The position numbers and the translations under genes were made by a program. A model generated the notes under the pieces. The model was not told the origin of the DNA, ran no database searches, and was given only the letters and a program-made list of their open reading frames with translations. DNA of 64,000 nucleotides from Rapana venosa (lineage: Eukaryota > Mollusca > Gastropoda > Neogastropoda > Muricidae): contig CM054145.1 of the NCBI GenBank assembly GCA_028751875.1, positions 2,150,476 through 2,214,475 of the forward strand, read 5' to 3'. Shown here one piece after another: positions 54,712 to 64,000 of the stretch (the stretch's first letter is position 1; the number at the start of each line of letters is the position of its first letter).

Positions 54712-55487
54712 ATAATAATAATAATAAATGGAACTTATATAGCGCTATATCTTGCAAAGACAAATCAAAGCGCATGCATTCGACCTAATCTTACACAGTC
54801 ATACAACCAATGACAAAAAAATAGTTCAAACAGATATTAAAAAACATGGTACTGAGAACCCAAAACTATGAAATAAAATTGCAAAAATCAAATGTTTTTT
54901 CAAAAGCACACACACACACAAAACACAGGTCATATACTTTAGCAGGGTGATAGGGGCATGGGTTTGGAAGGGTGGATAGTTCTGATATGAGACAGGAGGG
55001 GGGGAAATCTTAGGTTTGAAATAAATATGTCTTGAGGCTTGATTTAAAAGTGTCTAGTAGGCTTCTGGCGAAGAGAGAGATGGAGCGCATTCCCGGTTGA
55101 TGGACCCGAAATAGAGAAAGAGCGGCGGCCAACAGTAGATTGGTTGAATTAGGTATTCGTAGGACCAGGGATCTGCAGCAGAGCAGAGGGGAACGTGAAG
55201 GAGTGTACAGTTAAGACATTCGCAGGGTAGGAGGGTGCAGTTTTGTTGGAGGACATTTGTAACAGAGGGGTAAGTCTTATATTCTACTCTCTGTGGCACA
55301 GGCAGCCAGTGGAGAGATCGCAAGAGGGGGGTAATGTGCTCCAATTTTTTCTTTCTGAGAACTAGTCGAGCTGCGGAGTTTTGTATACGTTGAAGGGAGT
55401 GGATAGATGATGCTGGCAGACCAGACAAAAGAGAATTGCAATAGTCCAGACATGAAGGAATAAGAGAAGTGACAAGTTTTGCATCAG
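54712..55487 (-). mobile_element. LINE-5: 5'-truncated LINE-2-family copy
   Basis: On minus from 55487: thumb/C-terminal region '[20 protein letters not shown]' and '[20 protein letters not shown]', then the LINE-2 3' UTR and an (ATT)n tail at 54712-54727. Truncation falls at the LINE-2 position equal to about 38868. Flanks share only 'ctac', so a target duplication is not proven. It sits in the LINE-3 3' UTR. Confidence 0.85.
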
Positions 55488-55862
55488 GCTACTTTGTTAT
55501 TTGTATCTTCTTCATTTGTTGTATGACTTGAGCTTATGTTATACTGTCTTGGTTTTGTTTCTTGTCTTGTGAGTCTTGTTTTTGTTGGTTTTTGCTTTTA
55601 AAAAAATGTTTTCTCCATTTGTCTGTATGACTTGAGCTTATGTTATACTGTCTTGATTTGCCTTATCATGTTTTGTTAGTCTGGATTTATACTTTAAAAA
55701 TCTCCATAGATTTTTGTCTTCAACACGTGTGAACATTGTATTTGATTGCTTTTATATGTCAATTTTCTTGATTTTCTTTTTTGTGAGGGCAGGATGAAAA
55801 AAAGTTGTGTAAACTTAATCTTTTACCCTCATTGAAGATCATTTTGACTTGACTTGACTTAT
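55488..55862 (+). mobile_element. LINE-3, third segment: 3' UTR and (TTGAC)n tail
   Basis: Contains two copies of 'tgtatgacttgagcttatgt' about 112 bp apart (55513 and 55625). It then has 'gagggcaggatgaaaaaaag' and ends in 'gacttgacttgactt' at 55847-55861. The pentamer tail marks the true 3' end of LINE-3. Confidence 0.8.
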
Positions 55863-56353
55863 GGATTACTAATATCTTTAACACGTACAAATCCCTTTTC
55901 TTTCCATTTTTGAAAGTTGATTATTCTATCTTTATACTTGATAAGTCTGTTATTAAAGAGATGCTGCTGTCCAATTTGTTCTGCTAGTGCGTTTTCCAAA
56001 TTAGTTTTTGACGTTTTATCTAAAAAAGAAAGTTGCATATGCATCTTTCCAAAATCCATTCTTAACTACTGAAAGTCCTTGCATTTCATAACTATAGCAA
56101 TTAACTTCGAACACGTGGTGACCTGGGGCAATTTTTTTTAAATGCCAAAGGGGGATGACACGCCAGGTGCCTGTGCCTCTATTGTGCAGTCTACCTAATC
56201 CACTGCAAATTAATATCTCCTGCATTTGGACCCAAAACCACCATATTCAAACCCCGTCTTTATCATCTGTTTTTATTATTTTCGTTTTACTTTTTCAAAG
56301 CCGTCTATTTATATATTTCCCTTGCCAAGAAATTTGTATAAGAGTGTGTTGAT
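55863..56353 (-). mobile_element. LINE-6, middle segment
   Basis: Minus-strand L1/Tx1-type C-terminal region: 'GTWRVIPLWHLKKI' near 56170, 'KTNLENALAEQIGQQHLFNN' near 56000, and 'FVRVKDISNP' at the LINE-3 junction. The upstream 'SWQGKYINRR' near 56320 joins the part right of the MITE. Confidence 0.75.
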
Positions 56354-57049
56354 TTAACACTAGACTGCCTACCCGGAAATTTTCCGGGGCTAAAACAATC
56401 ACCTATCGCCAACAAACCGTAAAATTTCCGGGGGTGTCGAACCGAAGTAACAAGCTGCTTCCTTGACTACAGTTAAAGGGAAACAACTCCAAAATTAAGA
56501 AGTCACTTCCTGTTTTCTTTGGAAATCCAGTGCAAAAAAAGGCAAGAAACGATGTTTTTTCCTGTAATTGTGTTTTTATGCATGACGCTTGGGAGTTGTG
56601 TTCCAAAAATTTCGGACACTTCTTGTTGAAAGGCATAAATAATTTACCAGCTGTAAAAAGTGGGAAATAAAATGTGATTTAACCCAACGTGATGAAAAAC
56701 GATCATGTATGATTCAGGCTGATCGTGCAAAAAAAAAGGAATGAGATTTTGGCCTGACTTATGTTTGACGTTATTGAGATCGGGGTAAATTAGTTGACCG
56801 TGTGATAAGAAATCGTATTTATGGTCAATTTTTTTTACATTTTATATATATTTCGCAGTAAATATCTTTTCTAACTAATTTGAGCTTGCCTCGAAGTAAT
56901 CTAAGATATATATACTGTCATTGGGTAGACTATCAGGAATATTCATGTAGTAGTTTCTGAGTAAGAGGGATATGAACATTGCAGTGGTACAGAAGAATTT
57001 TATTCCCCGGCATATAGGGTGCACTTGCACTGGGCAGTGAAGAGGTTAA
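56354..57049. mobile_element. piggyBac-like MITE at TTAA
   Basis: About 690 bp bounded by TTAA on both sides. The ends read inward as 'ttaacactagactgcc' and 'ttaacctcttcactgcc', resembling piggyBac termini (CCYTTTBMCTGCC type, from memory). There is no transposase frame inside, so it is non-autonomous. The interior has 'cggaaattttccgg', a short palindrome. It interrupts the LINE-6 coding sequence on both sides. Confidence 0.7.
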
Positions 57050-57895
57050 TAAGAATGGGTTTTGGAAGACCAACTGACTGCATAACGTATGTGAACTGAC
57101 TGATCAGAAACATTTGTATAACTATGATTTTGCCCTGTATACTTGGATCCCTTTTACACCATTCTTTAATCATGGTGAGTAAGTTTGTTACTCTTTTTTC
57201 CCAGTTGTCTTCTATTTCTTTAGCCATTTTCCAGGTGCAAAGACTATTCCCAGGATTTTAATTTTATCAAACAATATCAAACGGCAGATAATTGTCAAAC
57301 TACACCTCTTCCCCTTGCTAATTAACTTGTTTTATTATATTTAACTGTAATCCAGAGAAGCATGCAAATTGTTTTATTATTTCAGTTGCTGAGTTATTCA
57401 TTTTCTATTTTCAGGAATAAAGTTGTGTCATCAGCTAACTGCAGTATCTTAAGATGATTAGTGTTTCTTTCATTCACTCCTGGTAACTGGATTCCTTCAT
57501 TCCTAGAGTTTCTTATTTTAATAGCTAGCAGTTCTACAGCTAAAACGAACGCTAGAGGGGAAATAGGACAGCCTTGCCTAATTCCACAATTAATTTGAGC
57601 TTTCTGATACCCTCCCCCATAACTTATGTGACAAACAGCGTTTTCTTAATATCCTTACCCCTCTCTTAAAATCGTGTCCAAAGCCCAAATACATCAAATG
57701 ATGAAGCAAGTTGATTTCGATTAGAGTCCCAAAAGGGTTTAGAGTAGGGCTGAGCCCGTAGATAACCTGCTTTGCCCGATTCAATTGAGATACTTGATAG
57801 TGTCTCAAACGTCCGGATTACTGTACGCTATGTTTCTTCCTTTGATGTAGCCTACTTGGTCATCACTTACTACTTTTGGAATAATGTGTAATAAT
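57050..57895 (-). mobile_element. LINE-6, 5' segment with RT core
   Basis: Minus-strand RT of an L1/Tx1-type LINE: 'IPKVVSDDQVGYIKGRNIA' near 57840, 'NCGIRQGCPISPLAFVLAV' near 57570, 'LQLADDTTL' near 57425, then 'WEKRVTNLLTMIKEWCKRD' and 'GLPKPILIN' at the MITE edge. Motif C is ADD. The element is 5' truncated near 57895 and has several frameshifts. Confidence 0.8.
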
Positions 57896-57957
57896 GGTTG
57901 TCAACAACACACATTAGACATACAATTTTGTGGGGGTGGGGGAGGGGCTCCAAACCC

Positions 57958-57960
<3 letters not shown>

Positions 57961-58000
<40 letters not shown>
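57961..58000. repeat. Poly(C) tract, 40 Cs
   Basis: Forty consecutive Cs, then a T and six more Cs followed by T-rich DNA. Translated frames across it (poly-Pro, poly-Gly) are not genes. Confidence 0.95.
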
Positions 58001-58003
<3 letters not shown>

Positions 58004-58225
58004 CCCCTTTTTTAATCTTTTTTGTTTTTTTTTTTTATGTCTGGGGCTCCAACCACCTTTTTTTTCCCCATTATTACTTTTTTTAGGGTCCTCCATCCTC
58101 CTCTTTTCTCCCACTTTTCCTTCTAGTTTCAGTTTCTGACGTCCAAACTTCATGTCACCCACATAAACAATGAATCAACAAGAAAGTGATGTACCAAACA
58201 ACAGGATTTTAAAAACAGATACTAA

Positions 58226-58226
58226 T

Positions 58227-58258
<32 letters not shown>

Positions 58259-58261
58259 CTT
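58226..58261. repeat. (CA)n(TA)n microsatellite
   Basis: CA units change to about 10 TA units, directly before the 3' end of LINE-4. Confidence 0.85.
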
Positions 58262-59280
58262 CTTCTTCATTTTTTGTTATGTTTCTCCCAGGGGAGGTTT
58301 GACATTGATGAGCCATCTCCATCTCTCTCTGTTTTGAGCTTCCTCCTTATTTATGCCCCTTTCTCTAAGATCATCTGCAATACAGGCAGCCCAGGTCTTG
58401 CTAGGTCTCTTTCCATCCACTACGAAGTTCATTGCTCTTTTTTATGATGTGGTGGTCTGCTTTCCGTTGAACGTGCCCAAACCAGCGCAGTCTATTGGTA
58501 CTAGCTACAGACTTCAGATCATCAACTTTGCACATTCTCCATAGTTCTTCATTCGTGATCCTGTCTTCCCATTTGATCTTTGTCATGTAGCGTAGCATTC
58601 AGTTTTCATAGGTCTTCAACAAACGTTTGACGGTTTTTGTGAAAACCCACATCTCCAAGCCATACAGGAGAACAGGTCTGATGCAGGCCTTGTATATCAG
58701 GCAGCGTCTCTCCAGTGGGATTTTCTGATATCCAAGCAGACTTGCCAAATCTTTCCATTTCTTCCAAGCATTCGCTATCCTGGTTCTGACAGTAACGCAG
58801 ATTTTGCTTCGCAGCTCATCATCTCTCCCAGGTAGCAGAACTCGTCTACCACTTCTTTCTTCCCTTGTTCAAATTCTAGCTCCTCCTTTCCTGCATCGGT
58901 ATTGTCTTCACCCTTCTTATTCATACAACTGGGGCAGACAAATACTCCGTCCTCCTTCAGACTTTAGAGCTTTGAGCATCTTTTGTGACACCAATATTGA
59001 CATTTGGAGCATTTGATTGAATTGTTCCCTACACCTTTGTGGCAGACACCACACGGGTATTTGCCTTGCTCTCTATGTGTTCTGCGGTCTTTTCCAACTG
59101 TCATTGCTTTGATCTTGTCAACATTCACCTTCATTCCTCTGCATTCTAATCTCTGTTTCCAATTACCAAATCTTTGAGTAGCGTCATCACTGTTCTCAGA
59201 TACCAGTACTAAGTCATCAGCATACAGCAGTTCCCAGATCTCTTCTGGCCTCTCCAATACACACACACATATATATAACA
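58262..59280 (-). mobile_element. LINE-4: 3' part of a non-LTR retrotransposon
   Basis: On minus from 59280: RT motif 'ELLYADDLVLVSENSDDA', then 'GMKVNVDKIKAMTVGKDRR', and a finger 'YPCGVCHKGVGNNSIKCSKC' + 'QYWCHKRC' (PHD/zinc-knuckle-like Cys/His spacing). A C-terminal tail near 58500 follows: 'KIKWEDRITNEELWRMC' and 'LRWFGHVQRKADHH'. The sequence between 58600 and 58960 is out of frame. Both ends touch CA/TA microsatellites. The 5' two thirds of the element are absent. Confidence 0.85.
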
Positions 59281-59477
59281 ACTGATACAAACTCAAGTCC
59301 TATCATTAAGACAGGAGCATTGTGTCCTGAAGAAGCATGTACATCAGCAATACAACTGTGGAGCTGGTTTTACAACAGAACCAAGAGTGCGGCTTCAAAT
59401 ATGTCACGGCAACATGTCACACATATTTCCTTGCAGCACAAACTTATCCCCATCACCCTGCTGAAGTGCGTAACCTT

Positions 59478-59507
59478 TATGTGTGTGTGTGTGTGTGTGT
59501 GTGTGCG
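59478..59507. repeat. (TG)n microsatellite
   Basis: About 15 TG units. Confidence 0.9.
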
Positions 59508-59529
59508 TGCGTATACATTTGAATTTATA

Positions 59530-59645
59530 AAAACGATTGATTGTAACTGGCTGCATGTGAATGAGTGGGATGAACAAAAACGCTATGATTTGGGTTTTTT
59601 CCAAGATATGGCGCTATATAAATTCCTTGTATTAGTATTATTACA
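59530..59645 (+). mobile_element. Retroelement 3' tail (SINE or LINE)
   Basis: 'tggcgctatataaattcctt' then 'gtattagtattatt' is a typical 3' end with an (ATT)n tail. No head or coding sequence is recognised upstream. A (CA)n-rich tract follows at 59642-59677. Confidence 0.5.
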
Positions 59646-59960
59646 CACACACACTCACACACACATTCACACACACCCCTTGTTTGCCACATTCCCACTG
59701 ACCTGACTATGCATAACCTACGTCTTCCTGAACACCCTTTCCCTGAACTTTCCCCACCCCGACCCCTCTCCCCATGGCATGCATGCAGTCATCCCTCTGG
59801 CTGTCTCCCCAGGTTTAACGGATATCAACATCCATCCACATTTTCTGTACCTCAACATCCCTTTTCCTACATTCCCTCTGCCCCTCTTCTTTAAACCTTA
59901 TTCATCCCCCCTCCCCCCGCCAAAAACAAAACAAAATCCCAAACAAAACAAAAAACCCAT

Positions 59961-60190
59961 ACGTCCTTCAGATGATGACATATTTTGTGGCTAAACCGAG
60001 TTCCCACGTGTGACCCCACACAGAACATCTTGTGCACATGTTTAAACCTGTTCTGCCGTTTGGAAGAGTAGGCCACTGTGTGCTGGTGGGAACAGATGAC
60101 AATATTGACAAAATTGCAGGTACACGGGGACTAGATATAAAAAAAACACAAAAAAGATGACTGCTTATTCAGTATTATCGAAATAAAATA
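59961..60190 (+). mobile_element. SINE-A 3' two thirds
   Basis: Enters at 'acgtccttcagatgatgac' and follows the SINE-A order to 'ttattcagtattatcgaaa'. A short internal stretch of the core is missing. Confidence 0.7.
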
Positions 60191-60889
60191 ATTCAATTTC
60201 TTATATCTTCTTTTATAAAACCTTTTTTTGCCAAGAACCTGAATAAATATCTTTTTCCTTTCTCCTAAACATCCCTTTTTCTCAAATGTCCCCCTCCTCT
60301 AGCCTCTTTGCTGGTTTCAGGACAGAAAAGTGACCATTATGTCCATGTACCATTGCCTCCATCTGCCAGTGTGTTCACATGCAGGGAAGGGTCAGGGTAA
60401 GTGTAGTAAAGAGTTAGTATCAGGTTAGGGTTAGGATTAGTACAACTTTGGGACTGGGCCTGTCAGTCTGGATGTACGCATGGATGTATGCATGTGGACA
60501 CAACAGCAGATGGTCACCGTGGTTTTTATTTAAAAAAAATTCCTTTTACGCACAAATTACTATTCCCACCTAAAGCAACTTTTTAAAATTTTTACTTCAA
60601 GTTTTTCTTTCTTTCTTTTTTTTTCTTTCTTATAAACCTTTTACTCCCAGGTTTCAGCCCCAACAGCAAAATGAAAAAGGCTTCAGAGCTGAACTGTATA
60701 GCTATGGAAGGTGGCTGGCCAGTTTAGACGTCGTTCACCTTGTGTTGACTTTGTATGGTGCTGTCAGCTCTCTGCTGACATTGCCCGATCCACTCTTTAT
60801 CCTCACAATACATGTGTCCTCCTTTGCTCATAACCTTCATAAATTTCTCTCAGATAATACAGTGTTTGAAATTGAAATGGAATTTGGAA
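60191..60889. other. Unassigned DNA
   Basis: T-rich patches, a two-unit telomere-like 'ggttagggttagg' near 60425, and no supported exon. An 83-codon ORF from 60742 has a protein-like start but runs into SINE-D. Confidence 0.3.
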
Positions 60890-61250
60890 TTGGAACCTGC
60901 CTAACAACAGTAAGGTTCTGGGTTCGATTCTCAACCATTCCCCTTTCTTCCCACTTTGACGGGAAAATCAAACGGAATGTCCAGACTTTCTAAGCAGACT
61001 CCCAGCAAGTCAGACCTGTGTGCTTGCAGACTTGTGCATGTCAAAAGAACCCACGACAGCTGAAAATCAGAAAGAACGGGGCGATACCTCCTGACTGTCC
61101 TGGCAAAAGTGGGGAATTTTCTTCTCAACTGTGACCTCGAGGTTGGAATGTGGCTAACTTAATGATGGAGGGAAAATGGTTGTATACGCAAAATCTCAAC
61201 ACTACTGAACCCCCGAGCTCTAGCCGAAGAACGAAACAACAAAAAACGTT
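60890..61250 (+). mobile_element. SINE-D copy
   Basis: B-box-like 'gggttcgattct' near 60920 follows a weak A-box region. The body has 'gcagactcccagcaagtcag', 'gcatgtcaaaagaacccacg', 'gaccctcgaggttggaatgt'-like sequence and 'cccgagctctagccgaagaa', then an A-rich tail. The 3' half recurs at 9508-9634 and 35955-36055. Confidence 0.65.
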
Positions 61251-61488
61251 TTCATAGAAATCATCTGTTTTTTAAAAAAGTCCTAAAGATTAAGTATGAA
61301 ATAAATACTTTTCCCCAACCTTACTATAATTTTCCCTTAATTCTGATGTTAATGTGCATCCTACCCCCTCCTCTTCTCAAATATCCCTTTAATCGCTGTC
61401 CAATAAAACTATAATACCATGCTCACCCACCCCTTCAGCAAGCACACACACACACACCCCCATCCCTAACACCATCTACCTGACAGCC
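61251..61488. other. Unassigned AT-rich DNA
   Basis: No repeat family recognised apart from a short CA tract at 61445-61457. Confidence 0.3.
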
Positions 61489-61850
61489 AGCAGGATACCC
61501 TAGTGGTTAGAGCCTTGCGCTCGTGATCTGACAGCCCCAGTTCAAGCCCCACAGAGGTGCCCACTTAAGGGGATTTTTCCCTGGAGTTAACTTACTGAAG
61601 GGGATTTTTCCCTGGAGTTAACTTACTGAAGGGGATTTTTCCCTGGAGTTAACTTACTGAAGGGGATTTTCCCCTGCAGTTAACTTATCGACTCCACACC
61701 CCCTTCAGATGTGACTTTAAACCGAGAACCTGCATGCGAATCCATGCAGAACGTCTTGCACACAAGTTAAAAATCCCATTCTGCCTTTCAGATGAGTAGG
61801 TCATTTCATGCCAGTAGACATGGATGACAAAATTTTAAAAATGCATGATC
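61489..61850 (+). mobile_element. SINE-A copy with an internal 31-bp tandem amplification
   Basis: The tRNA-like head has 'taccctagtgg' (A box) and 'agttcaagccc' (B box). At 61569-61692 a 31-bp piece starting 'ggggatttttccctggag' is present four times where other SINE-A copies have it once. The core and 3' half follow ('gactttaaaccgag', 'gatgagtaggtcat'). Confidence 0.85.
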
Positions 61851-62334
61851 CATATTTAACACACCCACACACACTCACTCTATGCACATGTATGTATACA
61901 CGCGCATACTCTGCCGACATATCAGCATGATTACATTACTTTAGCCACACGGGGAAAAATAACAGCCTACACACACACTAATCCCTCTGTTGTGCTGGCC
62001 TTGGTGGCCGACAATTGCGTGGATTTAAAACACCACCCAGTGCTGTTATGAAACAGGCAATGGTGAACCAACACTAAAACTGATCAGCCCTAGTCGGCTC
62101 CAGTCCTGACAACATCCACATCTGATCTGAATTTCGTTTCAAAAGCATAATAAACCATGTAAAAAAACCAAAAACAAACTGTTAATGCTGTTCTTCCTCA
62201 TACTATACTAAAAATGGTGGCAACTCATCTTTTGGGTCTTTTTTTTCTTTTTTTCCCTTTCATTCCTTATTGAGACTGGATTATGTTTTCAATGTCCCCG
62301 TGATGTGTGATCTGAAAAACCAATCAAAGACATG
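61851..62334. other. Unassigned DNA
   Basis: Short CA tracts and AT-rich stretches. 'ggccttggtggccgacaatt' near 61999 is not part of any family seen here. Confidence 0.3.
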
Positions 62335-62677
62335 GGGGATGGGATAGCCTAGTGGTCAGAACATTGCGTTTGCAATCTGACGACCCAGGTTCGATTCCCG
62401 TTCAAGGGGGATATTTTTCTCTGGAGTTAACATCAGTGCAGACTCCACTCTCCCCAAAAGTCCTTCGGATGAGACTATAAACCGAGGCCCCGTGTGCAAA
62501 CGCACGCAGGACATCTTGCGCACACGTTAAATCCTATTCCACTTTTCGTAAGAGTAGGCCATTGTGTGCCGGTGGGAACAGATGACAGAATTCACAAATC
62601 CACATACACACGGGGACTGGATGTAAAAAAGCGCATAAGTGCTTATTCCATTATCCTCGATATAAAAAATTAAAAAA
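62335..62677 (+). mobile_element. SINE-A, full-length reference copy
   Basis: The head has a perfect A box (tagcctagtgg at 62346-62356) and a perfect B box (ggttcgattcc at 62388-62398), spaced as in a tRNA. The body reads 'ctctggagttaacatcagtg', 'agtccttcggatgagactat', 'aaaccgaggccccgtgtgc', 'gtaggccattgtgtgccgg', 'acggggactggatg'. The tail is 'cctcgatataaaaaattaaa'. It is about 340 bp. This is the best candidate in the window for an intact pol III promoter. Confidence 0.9.
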
Positions 62678-62769
62678 TTGTAAAAAATGACACACATGTC
62701 TACGTACAAACATTCAGATTTTTTCTGTCCGTTTTGTCTCTGAGGGCTCCAACTTTCCTTGTTTCCAGG

Positions 62770-63195
62770 GTGGCAGGGGAGGGGGGAGTTTTGGTTGGGG
62801 AGTAGGGAATAGTTTTTTTGGTAGGGGAGGGGGAATAGTTTTTTGGTAGGGGAGGGGGAATAGTTTTTGGTAGGGGAGGGGATAGTTTTTGGGTAGGGAG
62901 TAGGGAAAAGTTTTTGGTAGGGGAGTAGGGAATAGTTTTTGGTAGGGGAGTAGGGAATAGTTTTTTTTGGTAGGGGAGTAGGGAATAGTTTTTTGGTAGG
63001 GGAGTAGGGAATAGTTTTTTGGTAGGGGAGTAGGGAATAGTTTTTTTGGTTGGGGAGTAGGAATAGTTTTGGGTTGGGGAGTAGGGAATAGTTTTTTTTG
63101 GTCAGGGGGAGGGGAATAGTTTTTTGGTAGGGGAGTAGAGAATAGTTTTTTGGTCAGGGAGGGGGAATAGTTTTTTGTTTGGGGGGTGGGGGCAT
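62770..63195. repeat. Array 6: G-rich minisatellite, about 15 copies of 24-28 bp
   Basis: Unit 'ggggagtagggaatagtttt' + 'ttggta' with variable T-run length. All G runs are on the plus strand, giving a strong strand asymmetry and G-quadruplex potential. Confidence 0.9.
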
Positions 63196-63279
63196 TTTTG
63201 TTTATTTCTTTGTTTCTTTAGGGGGTGGGGATTTTTCTTCCTAGCAAAGAAATAACGAAGACAAAGTCTCAGTGTTCAA

Positions 63280-63710
63280 GAAGTCTTCATGATGATGAAG
63301 CCCAGATGTCATGGCCATGAAGATTATTCTAGATAGTGGTGATCAAAGTCCTGTGCAGATATTCTGATGAAGATTAAGTACCAACGATGATGAACAAGTC
63401 TTGGCGTTGTTGAACTCTTCATAACAATGATGAAATCTTTGCCTTGTAAAAGTCTTGGTGATGATGACACCTGGGCATTGAAGAAGTCTTTGTGTTGAAG
63501 TGTTGATAGCGTCTTGGTGATGATGAAGTCCTGGTGATGATGAAGTCCTGGTGATGATGAGGTCTTGGTGATGAAGTCTTGGTGATGATGAAGTCTTGGT
63601 GATGGTGAAGTCTTGGTGATGATGAAGTCTTGGTGATGATGAAGTCTTGGCCACAATACAGAAAGATGACGTCTTGGCCATGGTCAAGTTTTGAAGTCCT
63701 GGTGGTAAGA
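63280..63710. repeat. Array 7: GATGATGAAGTC minisatellite, degenerate
   Basis: Regular 18-bp units 'gatgatgaagtcttggt' with 'cctggt' variants at about 63518-63660, and looser copies outside that range. Related in sequence to array 5 but with a shorter unit. Minus-strand frames give 'HHQDFIITKTS', a repeat artefact. Confidence 0.85.
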
Positions 63711-63944
63711 CCTGAGGATGATTAAAATCATTAATATGTTATTATCTCAAAATACAAAAAATATGTACATTAATCATAAACAAAGAACAAACAATTTTAA
63801 AAATATGAAACAATTACCACAGAAAATGGTGCAATATGACATCAACGCATCACTACTTCTATGCAGAAAACACCCACTTAAAACAAATTTTTTTTTAATG
63901 AGATGTTCACAATCATATAAAAACCTATATACAAAATATCATGG

Positions 63945-64000
63945 AGCAGAACATCAGAGCGTTGCGCTGGTGATCTGACCATCTGGGATCAAGACACCAT
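63945..64000 (+). mobile_element. SINE-A head, cut by the window end
   Basis: 'cagagcgttgcgctggtgat' and 'ctgaccatctgggatcaag' parallel the head of the copy at 61489. The body lies beyond the window. Confidence 0.5.

Noticed and set aside
57898..58162. Poly-Pro / poly-Gly ORFs
   Set aside because: Translations of the 40-C tract.
58226..58261. CA/TA tract as a regulatory element
   Set aside because: Ordinary microsatellite at a LINE end. Nothing links it to a promoter.
60420..60440. Telomeric (TTAGGG)n tract
   Set aside because: Only about two units, not an interstitial telomere array.
60742..60993. 83-codon ORF with a hydrophobic N-terminus
   Set aside because: Its second half is SINE-D sequence and no splice or conservation evidence supports it.

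Overview
The window is eukaryotic, repeat-dominated DNA, most likely from a lophotrochozoan and probably a gastropod mollusc. That placement rests on the style of the SINEs (a recurring 'gagactataaaccgaggcccc' core and a 'gggtggcgctgctc' body) recalled from gastropod sequence. It is not based on a diagnostic host gene. There is no bacterial or viral gene organisation and no confident complete host gene. Most of the 64 kb is transposon debris, minisatellites and simple repeats.

The main structural fact is that about 26 kb occurs twice around a gap of exactly 500 Ns (27867-28366). Copy A (about 1572-27866) and copy B (about 28367-54264) are collinear over their whole length. They differ mainly by homopolymer-length changes and single-base losses. 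Flanks 1-1571 and 54265-64000 are present once. The simplest reading is two contig ends that overlap in the genome but were scaffolded end to end, or two uncollapsed haplotypes, rather than a biological tandem duplication. Elements below are labelled A or B.

Layout of the duplicated unit (A / B): minisatellite 1 (1322-1587, mostly lost from B); SINE-B and another tRNA-like head; LINE-1 on + with a preserved 5' end and missing 3' end (2590-5174 / 29308-31715); a Mutator-like DNA transposon with its core deleted (6531-8485 / 33002-34929); a degenerate GGTG/TTTA repeat field (8995-10480 / 35440-36900); LINE-7 with RNase H, split by a near-full-length LINE-2 on - (10687-16182 / 37103-42679); a SINE-A pair; the 76-bp array 2 (17273-18251 / 43777-44765); candidate host exons E2-E5; arrays 3, 4 and 5; a tRNA-5S chimeric SINE interrupted by SINE-B; and the 3' part of LINE-6.

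Right of the duplication lies a nest. LINE-6 (L1/Tx1-like, -) is split by LINE-3 (+). LINE-3 is itself split by SINE-C (11-bp target duplication) and by a LINE-2-family fragment, LINE-5. LINE-6 also carries a piggyBac-like MITE at a TTAA. Then come a 40-C tract, LINE-4 (-, RT plus a Cys/His finger), several SINEs, a G-rich minisatellite (62770-63195) and a GATGATGAAGTC array (63280-63710).

The only hint of host coding sequence is a chain of short open exon-like segments on + (E3, E4, E5) with canonical splice borders and compatible phases, plus isolated candidates. I could not assign a function to them. I see no defence system, CRISPR array or operon. The interesting content is transposon nesting, a tRNA/5S chimera, exon-like minisatellite units and a strong assembly artefact.
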